Source: Pseudonocardiales bacterium (lineage in GTDB: Bacteria > Actinomycetota > Actinomycetes > Mycobacteriales > Jatrophihabitantaceae). Taken from it: DNA of 14,346 bases. The DNA lies in the NCBI GenBank assembly GCA_030840415.1, contig JAVEEO010000479.1:1-14346 (forward strand). Reading direction: 5' to 3'. The notes under the pieces were generated by a model. The model was not told the origin of the DNA. It worked only from the letters and a program-made list of their open reading frames with translations, and did no database searches. How positions within the stretch are numbered: position 1 is the stretch's first letter; each line of letters opens with the position of its first letter. Below are positions 7,627-14,346 of the stretch, piece by piece. Both the position numbers and the translations under genes were made by a program.

Positions 7627-8205
7627 CTAGGGGGCTGCCTTCGCGGCGGCCTTGGCCTGCTTCTTGAACTCGCGGACCTTGTTCAGCGACTCGGCGTCGA
7701 CCACGTCGGCGACCGAGCGGTAACCCTTGAGGGCGTAGTCCCCGGCGGCGGCCTTCCAGCCGCGCGGCTGCACGCCGAGCTGCTTGGCCAGCAGCGCGAC
7801 GAGGATCCGCGCCGTCTGATCGCCGAAGCCCGGCAGCGCCTTGAGACGCTTGTGCAGCTCGGCCCCGGTCCTGGCCTCGGTCCAGATCCTGCTGGCATCG
7901 CCGCCGTAGTCGGACACCACGAGGCGGGCGAGTTCCTGGACGCGCGCGGCCTTGGCGGCCGGGTAGCGGTGGATTGCCGGAGGGGTCCGGCACACCGCCG
8001 CGAACTCCTCCGGGTCGGCGGCCGCGATGGCCGCCGGATCCAAGGAGCCGAACCGGCTCAGGATCTTCCAGCCGCCCCGGAAGGCGTGCTCGATCGGATA
8101 CTGCTGATCGAGCTGCATTCCGATGACGAGCGCCAGCGGGTGCTCGTCGAGCACGGCGTCGGCCGCCGGAAGGTTTGTGATCTGAAAGCCTGTGCGCTCG
8201 GTCAT
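7627..8205 (-). CDS. HhH-GPD family base-excision DNA repair protein
   Basis: A 192-residue protein of the helix-hairpin-helix DNA glycosylase group seen in actinobacteria. The helix-hairpin-helix is clear at about 121-142 (LKALPGFGDQTARILVALLA), and IGMQLDQQYPIEHAFRG (28-44) matches the family's first conserved helix. Asp156 (in AAGDYALKGY) or Asp167 could serve as the catalytic acid; their spacing from the hairpin differs from endonuclease III, so activity is uncertain. There are no Cys residues for a C-terminal iron-sulfur cluster. The Lys/Ala-rich tail (KKQAKAAAKAAP) may add non-specific DNA binding. The damaged base recognised is unknown. The start is ATG at 8203-8205, with no obvious Shine-Dalgarno; CAAGAT lies 6 nt before it and could be a leaderless -10. 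The gene ends 78 nt before the antitoxin start, a gap holding that operon's promoter, so it is probably a separate unit. Confidence 0.85.
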   Translation of the reverse strand: MTERTGFQITNLPAADAVLDEHPLALVIGMQLDQQYPIEHAFRGGWKILSRFGSLDPAAIAAADPEEFAAVCRTPPAIHRYPAAKAARVQELARLVVSDYGGDASRIWTEARTGAELHKRLKALPGFGDQTARILVALLAKQLGVQPRGWKAAAGDYALKGYRSVADVVDAESLNKVREFKKQAKAAAKAAP

Positions 8206-8300
8206 GCGGTCATCTTGGCCCAGGACGATCCGCTGCGGTACCGGACGGTGCGGCCGAGTCAGGCCGGGCTCAGCCGCCGTTGACCTGGTCGCGGAACTGG

Positions 8301-8322
8301 GTGCTCCTCGCTAAGGGGGCAC
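8301..8322. terminator. GC-rich hairpin, possible terminator after the exporter gene
   Basis: GTGCTCC (8301-8307) pairs with GGGGCAC (8316-8322), seven pairs with one G-T, around an 8-nt loop. It lies about 75 nt past the stop of the LysE-type gene and about 95 nt before the start of the glycosylase gene, where an operon boundary is expected. No U-run follows. It could instead be part of an old mobile-element end or a structured leader. Confidence 0.3.
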
Positions 8323-8395
8323 GGGACGTGGGTTCGACCCGAGATGTCGCATGATCCAACCGCTGCTCGCGGCACGGCGTCAAACCGGAGGCGGC

Positions 8396-9001
8396 TCAGC
8401 GGAGCGCGATGAGCAGGCCGGCCAGCACGAACAGCACCGCCGAGATCCGGTCGATCCGGGACTTGGAATCGGCGGCCGACAGCAGTTTTCGCGCCAGTTC
8501 GGCCATCAACCCGTAGCCCAGCACGACCACCGCCTTCACCAGCACCAGGATCGTGCACAGGATCAGGTAGCTCTGCACGCTGACGTCGGAGACCTCGATG
8601 ACGCCGGGCAGCAGCGCGACGTAGAACACCAGCGCGATCGGGTTGGACAGGGTCATCGCCATGCCCAGCCCGACCTCCCGGACCAGGCTTGTGGGCGCGG
8701 TCGCCGCGGCGGCCAGCAACCGGCCGGCCCGGCGCCATTTCTTGATCCCGAGCCAGATCAGGTAGGCCGCCCCCAGGTAGCGCAACACCGCGAAGGCCGG
8801 TCCGAGGGCGGCCACCAGGCCGGTCAGCCCGATCACCGCGGCGGACAGCAGCGCCAGCTTGCCGACCACGATGCCACCGGCCAGCGGAAAGCCGGACCGG
8901 ATGCCGTTGCCCAGCGTCCGGGCCAGCAGTCCGGCGATCTCCGGGCCGGGCGCGGCGGCCGAGGCCGCGAACGCCAGCATAAAGACGGCGTACTGGGTCA
9001 T
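8396..9001 (-). CDS. LysE/RhtB-family amino-acid or small-molecule exporter
   Basis: A 201-residue inner-membrane protein with about six hydrophobic helices, the normal size for the LysE superfamily. Family signs are the PGPE motif after the first helix (18-21), a Gly-rich second segment (RSGFPLAGGIVVGKLALL, 36-53), AYLIWLGIKK (79-88) and the TLSNPIALVFY segment (117-127) that corresponds to the usual 'NPK' region. These proteins export basic or neutral amino acids, homoserine, threonine or similar amines using ion gradients; the substrate cannot be read from the sequence. The start ATG at 8999-9001 is 9 nt after the formyltransferase stop and has CGGAG in front of it, so the two genes form one transcript. 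The pairing suggests the exported compound may be linked to formylation. Confidence 0.85.
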   Translation of the reverse strand: MTQYAVFMLAFAASAAAPGPEIAGLLARTLGNGIRSGFPLAGGIVVGKLALLSAAVIGLTGLVAALGPAFAVLRYLGAAYLIWLGIKKWRRAGRLLAAAATAPTSLVREVGLGMAMTLSNPIALVFYVALLPGVIEVSDVSVQSYLILCTILVLVKAVVVLGYGLMAELARKLLSAADSKSRIDRISAVLFVLAGLLIALR

Positions 9002-9010
9002 CGGCTCCGG

Positions 9011-9628
9011 CTAGCGCAGGCAGGGGTGATCGGGCTCTTCCACCTTGAGCCGGTCCAGCCAGGCGAACAGGTCCTTGTTGGTGAACAACCTCTCGCCCCA
9101 GGTCTCGGGCGACTCCGGCAGTGGCTTGCCGGCCAGGATGTAGTCGGTGACGATGTCGTAGAACTGGGCCAGGCACACCGCGCCCACGTGCAGCCGCAGC
9201 GACGAACCGGTCTCACCCGGCGCGATGGCGAAGTAGTCGGCCCGGATGATCTTGCCGGTGTCGACGGACTTGGCCATGTGGTGCACGGTGGTGCCGAAGT
9301 CGGCGTCGTTGTTGTAGATGGCGTAGTACTGGCTGCCCAGCCCGCGGTGCCGGGGCGGCGCCGGGTGGAAGTTGATGGCGCCCTTGCGGGCCTTGGTGAA
9401 GATCTCCTCGCGGATGATCAGGTCACCGCGGTAGGAGATGATCCAGTCGCCCTCCCACTCGTCGACCAGCGCCGGGTAGGGATCGCCCGGATCCCAGTAG
9501 ACGACATCGAGGTTGGGAAACACCGTCCTGGCCCACTCGACGCCCAGGTCGCACCAGACCATCGTGCACACGATGAGCAGGACCTTGTCCTGTGAACCGG
9601 GGCCGGTCAGCGCTTGCCTACCATTCAT
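9011..9628 (-). CDS. Formyltransferase-family protein (N10-formyl-THF dependent fold)
   Basis: A 205-residue protein with the formyltransferase catalytic core shared by methionyl-tRNA formyltransferase, GAR transformylase and sugar N-formyltransferases. The signature NFHPAPPRHRGLGSQYYAI spans 86-104, followed by TTVHHM (113-118) and SVDTGKII (121-128). The catalytic triad expected in the family, Asn-His-Asp, is present as N86, H88 and D123. The protein stops soon after the core and lacks the OB-fold C-terminal domain of methionyl-tRNA formyltransferase. It is unlikely to be Fmt, and it does not match PurN closely. Formylation of an amino group on a small molecule or amino sugar is the most likely job. 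The ATG at 9626-9628 has AGAGG about 8 nt upstream. It is first in a two-gene operon with the LysE-type exporter and is divergent from the alpha/beta hydrolase. Confidence 0.8.
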   Translation of the reverse strand: MNGRQALTGPGSQDKVLLIVCTMVWCDLGVEWARTVFPNLDVVYWDPGDPYPALVDEWEGDWIISYRGDLIIREEIFTKARKGAINFHPAPPRHRGLGSQYYAIYNNDADFGTTVHHMAKSVDTGKIIRADYFAIAPGETGSSLRLHVGAVCLAQFYDIVTDYILAGKPLPESPETWGERLFTNKDLFAWLDRLKVEEPDHPCLR

Positions 9629-9689
9629 CGAGAGCCTCTTCCGGGTCTGCCAGGGTCCGATTCGTAACTATCGCCACCTTACCGTGACG

Positions 9690-9719
9690 CTCCGGACGCG
9701 CGACGATACAGCGTCGGAG
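9690..9719. repeat. Imperfect inverted repeat between divergent genes
   Basis: CTCCGGACGC (9690-9699) and GCGTCGGAG (9711-9719) form nine pairs with one bulged G, separated by 11 nt. The repeat sits in the 134-nt region between the formyltransferase gene and the hydrolase gene. It could be an operator or an mRNA leader hairpin. Chance dyads are common at this base composition. Confidence 0.3.
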
Positions 9720-9762
9720 GATCTCGGCCGGCTTCCCGGCAGGACCCGCAGAGAGGAACCCC

Positions 9763-10473
9763 GTGAGCGCCACCTTCTCCGCCCAGGCCCAGCTCGGCTG
9801 GCAGGCCGGGCAACTCTCGGCCCGGCCCGGGCGGCCGACCCAGCCGCCATTGCCGCCCGGGCTGCACCAGCTGGCCGGCGACGACCAGGGCAGCGCCGGC
9901 CGGGAGGCGGCCCTGCTGGTGCCCCCGGTCCCGGCCGACCGCGCGCTGCCGCTGGTGGTGCTGCTGCACGGCGCCACCTCGCGTCCGGACCGGGTGTTGC
10001 CGGTGCTGCGTGCCGATGCCGAGCGGACCGGGTTCCTGCTGCTGGCGCCGAAGTCGCACGAGTACAGCTGGGACATCATCGGCGGCGGCTTCGGCCCGGA
10101 CGTCGCCACCCTGGACCGGCTGCTGGTCGAGGTCTTCGACCGCTTCGAGGTGGACCCGGCCCGGATCGCGCTGGCCGGCTTCTCCGACGGCGCCTCCTAC
10201 GCCCTGTCGCTCGGGCTGGTAAACGGCGAGCTGTTCAGCCGGATCCTGGCCTTCTCGCCCGGCTTCCTGGTGCCCGGCCGGCGGGCCGGCAAGCCCGCCG
10301 TCTTCCTCTGCCACGGCGACGCCGACACCGTGCTGCCGATCGAGCGCTGCGGCCGGCCGCTCGCCGCCCGGCTGAGGGCCGACGGCTACCCGCTGGACTA
10401 CCGGGAGTTCGCCGGCGGCCACACGGTGCCTGCCGACCTGGCGACCGCCGCGGTGCGGCCGCTCGCCGGCTGA
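9763..10473 (+). CDS. Alpha/beta hydrolase (phospholipase/carboxylesterase or PHB-depolymerase-like)
   Basis: A 236-residue alpha/beta-hydrolase with a complete catalytic triad. Ser141 is in the nucleophile elbow GFSDG, Asp188 is in HGDADTVLP, and His220 is in GGH. The oxyanion-side motif VVLLHGAT (65-72) is also present. The layout, with GFSDGA and HGDAD-TVLP, matches the carboxylesterase/phospholipase family and related poly(3-hydroxybutyrate) depolymerase-like esterases. No signal peptide is visible (the N-terminus MSATFSAQAQLGWQAG is not hydrophobic), so it is probably cytosolic. The natural ester is unknown. The GTG start at 9763 is supported by GAGAGGA about 6 nt upstream. Its stop is 6 nt from the stop of the converging membrane-protein gene, which leaves no space for a terminator. 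Confidence 0.85.
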   Translation: MSATFSAQAQLGWQAGQLSARPGRPTQPPLPPGLHQLAGDDQGSAGREAALLVPPVPADRALPLVVLLHGATSRPDRVLPVLRADAERTGFLLLAPKSHEYSWDIIGGGFGPDVATLDRLLVEVFDRFEVDPARIALAGFSDGASYALSLGLVNGELFSRILAFSPGFLVPGRRAGKPAVFLCHGDADTVLPIERCGRPLAARLRADGYPLDYREFAGGHTVPADLATAAVRPLAG

Positions 10474-10479
10474 GCGGGC

Positions 10480-12438
10480 CTACCGCCAGCGCCACACGGT
10501 GACCAGGACGATCACCGCGTAGCCGGCCAGCAACAGCCAGGTCAGGCTCGGACGGGTGCTGGTCTCGCGCCCGGGCAGGCCGCCCAGCAGCGCCCGGCGG
10601 CGTTGCAGCAGCATCATCGCGCCCACCTGCTCGGCCCGCTCCTGCCGGCCGCGCTCGCCGGCCGGATCGTCGAACGGTCCCACTTCGGAGACGAGGTCGG
10701 GTTGCCAGGCCACCGACAGCACCCCGCCTACGCGGCGCACCCCGTGCAGCCGGTCCCAGGGAACCGAGACCCTTCGCCAGCGGCCGGTGATCTCGAACCG
10801 CTGGTGGCTGAGCCGCAGCGAGCCGAGCAGCCTGCCGGCCCCGGCGGCGGTCAGCTGACCGCAGTACAGCATCAGGATCAGCAGGGCGTACCGGTCAGGC
10901 CTGCCGGCGACCACCGCCATCGGAAAGCCGGCCAGGCCGGCAAGCAGCAGGAGCGCGCCGACCGCCCGGGTCCGAGCCCGCGGCCGCAGCGTCACCGGCA
11001 GCTCGATCGGTTGGCGCAGGCTGTCCGGGTCGACCGCTGACCCGGCGAACAACTCGCGACCCGGGCCGCTGCCCGCTCCGACCAGCTGCTGCCAGTAGCC
11101 GCGCAGCCAAAGCGCCGGCCGTGGGTCGGCCAGCTCGGGCAGCTGCTGCCGCCGCCCGGGCCGGCCGATCCGTAGCCGCCCGTCCGGCAGCAGCACCGCA
11201 TCGTCGGTGACCAGCATGGCGACCCCGCCGTCGCGCAGGTCGCCGATCAGCACGGCATCCTCGATCCGCCCGGGCGGTGGCGCGAACCGCTCGAGCCCGG
11301 CCGGGTCCTCGTCGCGCCAGGCCCGGCCGAAATCCTCCTGGGCCCGGTAGTCCCAGCTTCCGGGGTCCCGGTTCTCGGCGTCCCGGTTTTCGCTGTCCCC
11401 GGTCACGGCATCGCCCTCCGTGGCTGCGCCGCCGGGGTCAGCCGCCTCGAACACCGCCAGCCGGCCGATCGGGAGATCGCCGTGCGGATCCGGGCCGGCC
11501 ACTGCCGGCAGGATCAGCGCGCGGCTCTTGTCGTCCGGGCGGATCCGTACCCGCAGCATCGCCTGCTCGCCCGAGCGCAGCGCCGCCAGGTCCCGCTGCC
11601 AGCGCCACCCTTGTAGTAGGCACAGCAACGCCAGCAGCAAGCAGCCCGCCCCGGCGCTCTGCCAGTACGTCACGTCCTGCGGCTCGGCCACCAGCCGGAT
11701 CCAGTCCGGGTCCCGCGGGTCCAGCAGCACCGGGGTGCTCGAATGCAGCGGATAGGGATCGGTGTAGTCATAGACGTCGATCGGGTACTCCCGGGTGCTG
11801 CCCGACGGGGTCCGGACCTCGACGGTGACGGATTCGTCCGGGTGGATCTCGACGATCCGCGCCGGCACCTGGACCGCTCGTCGCAGGTGCGCCCGCTCGG
11901 TGGACACCTCGTGTGCGTACCAGGCGAAGAACCCGACACCGGCCAGCACGAGCACGCCCGCGACCAGCCGGCGGCGGGCCGCCCCGTGAATCTCCGGCGC
12001 CGCCGGGGCAGCAGCCCGTCCGCTGCCGGCGGCGGCATCGGCGATCCGGCGCTGTTCGGCGATTCCGCGCACCAGCCGCACCGCGACCAGCGCGCAGAGC
12101 AGGCCGTACAGGCCGAAGGCCCAGCGAGCTCCGGTCACGTCGTCGTAGCGGAGGTCGATGAGGCCGAAGGCAACTCCGCTCAGGCAGCCGAGCAGCGGCA
12201 GCCACCACAGCAGCACCAGCGTGGCCAGCAGCACTACGAACGCGAACGCGAAGCTCGAGTCGGGCCCGCACACGGACGGATCCTGCGGCGTGCACCGGGT
12301 GGTGTCGCTGGCGAACGCCACCACGACCGCGACCAGCCACAGCGAGGGCAGGACGAGGCTGGTGACCGAGCGGGGCAGCCCGGCGCGCAGCCAGCGCCGG
12401 GCCAGCGCCGGGGTGAGCTCGGACGCGGCGGGCAGCAC
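10480..12438 (-). CDS. Large multi-spanning membrane protein with PH-like C-terminal region, function unknown
   Basis: A 652-residue protein not assigned to a known function. About eight membrane helices are predicted near residues 28-45, 62-85, 107-124, 159-176, 262-279, 492-511, 516-534 and 632-649. Between helices 4 and 5 is a beta-rich segment (about 186-250, VQVPARIVEIHPDESVTVEV) resembling the extracytoplasmic part of DUF3592-like proteins. Helices 5 and 6 are joined by a 210-residue soluble region that contains the four-copy pentapeptide repeat at 344-363. Residues 540-615 (LRLSHQRFEITGRWRRVSVP, WDRLHGVRRVGG) resemble a bacterial PH-like domain. The GTG start at 12436-12438 has GAGAGGGG about 6 nt upstream, which supports it. 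A TANNNT-like TAGCCT on the minus strand (12512-12517) could be its -10. It lies 117 nt after hutU on the same strand and converges on the hydrolase. Confidence 0.7.
   Translation of the reverse strand: MLPAASELTPALARRWLRAGLPRSVTSLVLPSLWLVAVVVAFASDTTRCTPQDPSVCGPDSSFAFAFVVLLATLVLLWWLPLLGCLSGVAFGLIDLRYDDVTGARWAFGLYGLLCALVAVRLVRGIAEQRRIADAAAGSGRAAAPAAPEIHGAARRRLVAGVLVLAGVGFFAWYAHEVSTERAHLRRAVQVPARIVEIHPDESVTVEVRTPSGSTREYPIDVYDYTDPYPLHSSTPVLLDPRDPDWIRLVAEPQDVTYWQSAGAGCLLLALLCLLQGWRWQRDLAALRSGEQAMLRVRIRPDDKSRALILPAVAGPDPHGDLPIGRLAVFEAADPGGAATEGDAVTGDSENRDAENRDPGSWDYRAQEDFGRAWRDEDPAGLERFAPPPGRIEDAVLIGDLRDGGVAMLVTDDAVLLPDGRLRIGRPGRRQQLPELADPRPALWLRGYWQQLVGAGSGPGRELFAGSAVDPDSLRQPIELPVTLRPRARTRAVGALLLLAGLAGFPMAVVAGRPDRYALLILMLYCGQLTAAGAGRLLGSLRLSHQRFEITGRWRRVSVPWDRLHGVRRVGGVLSVAWQPDLVSEVGPFDDPAGERGRQERAEQVGAMMLLQRRRALLGGLPGRETSTRPSLTWLLLAGYAVIVLVTVWRWR
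11350..11409. repeat. Four tandem 15-bp units, in frame inside the membrane-protein gene
   Basis: Four adjacent 15-bp copies start at 11350, 11365, 11380 and 11395: GTCCCAGCTTCCGGG, GTCCCGGTTCTCGGC, GTCCCGGTTTTCGCT and GTCCCCGGTCACGGC. On the coding (minus) strand they specify the pentapeptides AVTGD, SENRD, AENRD and PGSWD, all ending in Asp. The middle two differ at only three bases. The array lies in the soluble loop between helices 5 and 6 and adds an acidic, flexible stretch. Confidence 0.7.
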
Positions 12439-12555
12439 GGCAACCCCTCTCGGCGCGACCGGCTCGGCACGGAGGCCGGCGCAGGGTGGTTACGCGCAGT
12501 GACAGCCGGGAAGGCTAACAGCCCCGCGGCGATCCTGAGGTCGGTTCCCGGCCGG

Positions 12556-14208
12556 TCACTGCTCCCGCATCGGCACCCGTACCCCGCGCTCGGCGGCGAC
12601 CTCGTCGGCGCGCGGATAGCCGGCGTCGACATGCCGGATCACGCCCATCCCGGGGTCGTTGCTCAGCACTCGGGCCAGCTTCTCGGCCGCCAGCGGCGTG
12701 CCGTCGGCCACGCTGACCTGGCCGGCATGGATGGAGCGGCCCATCCCGACCCCGCCGCCGTGGTGGATCGACACCCAGGTGGCGCCGCTGGCGACGTTGA
12801 CCATCGCGTTGAGCAGCGGCCAGTCCGCGATCGCGTCCGAGCCGTCGGCCATCGCCTCGGTCTCGCGGTACGGCGAGGCGACCGAACCGGAGTCCAGGTG
12901 GTCGCGGCCGATCACGATCGGGGCACTGACCTCGCCGCTGGCGACCAGGTCGTTGAACGCCAATCCGGCCTTGTCGCGCTCGCCGTAGCCCAGCCAGCAG
13001 ATCCGGGCCGGCAGCCCCTGGAAGTGCACCCGCTCCTGGGCCATCGTGATCCACCGGTGCAGCGACTCGTTCTCGGGGAAGAGTTCGAGCACGGCCCGGT
13101 CGGTACGGGCGATGTCCTTGGCGTCCCCGGACAGCGCCGCCCACCGGAACGGGCCCTTGCCCTCGGCGAACAGCGGGCGGATGTAGGCGGGCACGAAGCC
13201 GGGAAAGGCGAAGGCGCGGGAGTAGCCGGCCAGCTGCGCCTCGCCGCGGATCGAGTTGCCGTAGTCGAACACCTCGGCACCGGCGTCCTGAAAACCGACC
13301 ATGGCCTCGACGTGGCGGGCCATCGAAGCCCTCGCCCGGCCGGTGAACTCCTCCGGCTTGCGGGCGGCGTAGTCCTTCATGTCGTCGAACTCGACGCCGA
13401 TCGGCAGGTAGGACAGCGGGTCGTGCGCCGAGGTCTGGTCGGTGACGATGTCGATCGGGGCGCCGTTGGCCAGCAGCTGCGGCACCAGCGACGCGGCGTT
13501 GCCCAACAGCCCGATCGACAGCGGCCGGCGGGCGTCGCGGGCCTCGACGGCCAGCTGCAGCGCGTGCTCCATCGAGTCGGCCTGCACGTCGAGGTAGCGG
13601 TGTTCGATCCGGCGTGCGATCCGGGACGGATCGCAGTCGATGCAGATCGCCACCCCGTCGTTCATGGTGACCGCCAGCGGCTGCGCCCCGCCCATCCCGC
13701 CCAGACCCGCGGTCAGGGTGATGGTGCCGGCCAGGGTGCCGTTGAACTTCTTCGCCGCCACCGCGGCGAAGGTCTCATAGGTGCCCTGCAGGATGCCCTG
13801 GGTGCCGATGTAGATCCAGGACCCCGCCGTCATCTGGCCGTACATGGTCAGCCCGAGCTGCTCCAGCCTGCGGAACTCCTCCCAGTTGGCCCAGTCGCCG
13901 ACCAGGTTGGAGTTGGCGATCAGCACCCGGGGCGCCCACTCGTGGGTCGGCAGCACTCCGACCGGACGGCCGGACTGCACCAGCAGGGTCTCGTCCGGCT
14001 TGAGGGTGGTCAGGGTCCGGACGATCGCGTGGTAGCTGGGCCAGTCCCGGGCCGCCTTGCCGGTGCCGCCGTAGACCACCAGGTCCTCGGGATGCTCGGC
14101 CACCTCGGGATCGAGGTTGTTCATCAGCATGCGCAGGGCGGCTTCCTGCTGCCAGCCCTTGCAGGTCAGGGTGGTTCCACGCGGGGCGCGAATGACGTCA
14201 GCGGACAT
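12556..14208 (-). CDS. hutU: Urocanate hydratase
   Basis: A 550-residue cytosolic enzyme that converts urocanate to 4-imidazolone-5-propionate with tightly bound NAD+, the second step of histidine degradation. The length is typical of urocanases. Hallmarks are YGGTGKAA (46-53), the NAD-binding [12 protein letters not shown] (168-179), YGNSIRGE (316-323) and the active-site signature [20 protein letters not shown] (396-415) with the conserved Cys404. [17 protein letters not shown] near the C-terminus is also characteristic. The ATG at 14206-14208 begins the normal urocanase N-terminus ([20 protein letters not shown]). There is only a weak GGAC upstream, and TAGAAC sits 6 nt before the ATG, so it could be leaderless or read from the preceding gene, whose stop is 35 nt upstream. 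hutI, the next pathway step, is not adjacent but lies further along the same strand. Confidence 0.97.
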   Translation of the reverse strand: MSADVIRAPRGTTLTCKGWQQEAALRMLMNNLDPEVAEHPEDLVVYGGTGKAARDWPSYHAIVRTLTTLKPDETLLVQSGRPVGVLPTHEWAPRVLIANSNLVGDWANWEEFRRLEQLGLTMYGQMTAGSWIYIGTQGILQGTYETFAAVAAKKFNGTLAGTITLTAGLGGMGGAQPLAVTMNDGVAICIDCDPSRIARRIEHRYLDVQADSMEHALQLAVEARDARRPLSIGLLGNAASLVPQLLANGAPIDIVTDQTSAHDPLSYLPIGVEFDDMKDYAARKPEEFTGRARASMARHVEAMVGFQDAGAEVFDYGNSIRGEAQLAGYSRAFAFPGFVPAYIRPLFAEGKGPFRWAALSGDAKDIARTDRAVLELFPENESLHRWITMAQERVHFQGLPARICWLGYGERDKAGLAFNDLVASGEVSAPIVIGRDHLDSGSVASPYRETEAMADGSDAIADWPLLNAMVNVASGATWVSIHHGGGVGMGRSIHAGQVSVADGTPLAAEKLARVLSNDPGMGVIRHVDAGYPRADEVAAERGVRVPMREQ

Positions 14209-14243
14209 GCGTCCGTTCTACACCATCTTCGGACGTCGCCGGC

Positions 14244-14346
14244 TCAGACGTAGCCGCGCTTGAGCAGCATGCGCGCGCCCGAGCGGAAGCCGGCGGCGTC
14301 GGGGACGTGGAACTGGAAGGCGTCGGCGATGCGCACGATGGCGTTG
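14244..14346 (-). CDS. 3' end of an unidentified gene
   Basis: A minus-strand frame is open from the window edge to TGA at 14244-14246 and encodes 33 C-terminal residues. They end AGFRSGARMLLKRGYV and begin NAIVRIADAFQFHV. Codon use is strongly GC3-biased, like its neighbours. The frame ends 35 nt before hutU on the same strand, so it may be co-transcribed with it. I do not recognise the family from this fragment; it does not look like the end of histidine ammonia-lyase. Confidence 0.5.
   Translation of the reverse strand, partial: NAIVRIADAFQFHVPDAAGFRSGARMLLKRGYV

Noticed and set aside
8301..8357. tRNA-like fold around GGTTCGACC
   Set aside because: The T-loop-like stretch cannot form a proper five-pair stem, the upstream hairpin has no valid anticodon loop, and there is no acceptor stem.
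11365..11409. CRISPR-like or regulatory repeat
   Set aside because: The units are 15 bp with no spacers and keep the reading frame, so they are a coding tandem repeat.
11743..14253. 836-codon open frame on the plus strand opposite hutU and the membrane-protein gene
   Set aside because: It spans two genes with strong family matches or clear membrane segments on the other strand and has no motif of its own.

Overview
The window looks like chromosomal DNA of a high-GC actinomycete. Third codon positions are almost all G or C, GTG and TTG starts occur beside ATG, one promoter looks leaderless, and several families are typical of actinobacteria. No rRNA, tRNA, CRISPR array or intact insertion sequence was seen.

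Left third (1-5537): a 1457-codon reading frame fills 1-4374 and encodes a very large LysM-like repeat protein, probably cut off at its N-terminus by the window edge. It converges on a phosphoribosyltransferase-domain gene (4396-5085, minus). That gene is divergent from a small four-helix CopD-like membrane protein (5136-5537, plus), whose -10 box lies 7 nt before its ATG, as expected for a leaderless mRNA.

Middle (5541-9628, all minus strand, read right to left): a formyltransferase-fold protein and a LysE-type exporter form a tight pair. An HhH-GPD DNA glycosylase-like gene follows. Next is a two-gene module that looks like toxin-antitoxin, with a Phd/YefM-type antitoxin that has a HicB-like C-terminus and a toxin candidate with a HicA-like core. 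Last is imidazolonepropionase (hutI). Antitoxin, toxin and hutI are chained by 4-nt start/stop overlaps, so a histidine-catabolic gene sits as third gene of the apparent toxin-antitoxin operon. A perfect 6-1-6 palindrome lies beside the predicted -35 box of the antitoxin promoter.

Right third (9763-14346): an alpha/beta hydrolase (plus) converges on a 652-residue multi-spanning membrane protein (minus) that carries a small in-frame 15-bp tandem repeat. Upstream of that is urocanate hydratase (hutU, minus), and then the 3' end of an unidentified gene that runs off the window.

Functionally, HutU and HutI catalyse consecutive steps of histidine degradation (urocanate to imidazolonepropionate to formiminoglutamate), but here they are about 5.8 kb apart with unrelated genes between. 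hutH and the formiminoglutamate-processing gene are not visible. The most unusual features are the TA-hutI coupling, the formyltransferase-exporter pair, and the truncated giant LysM-like protein.
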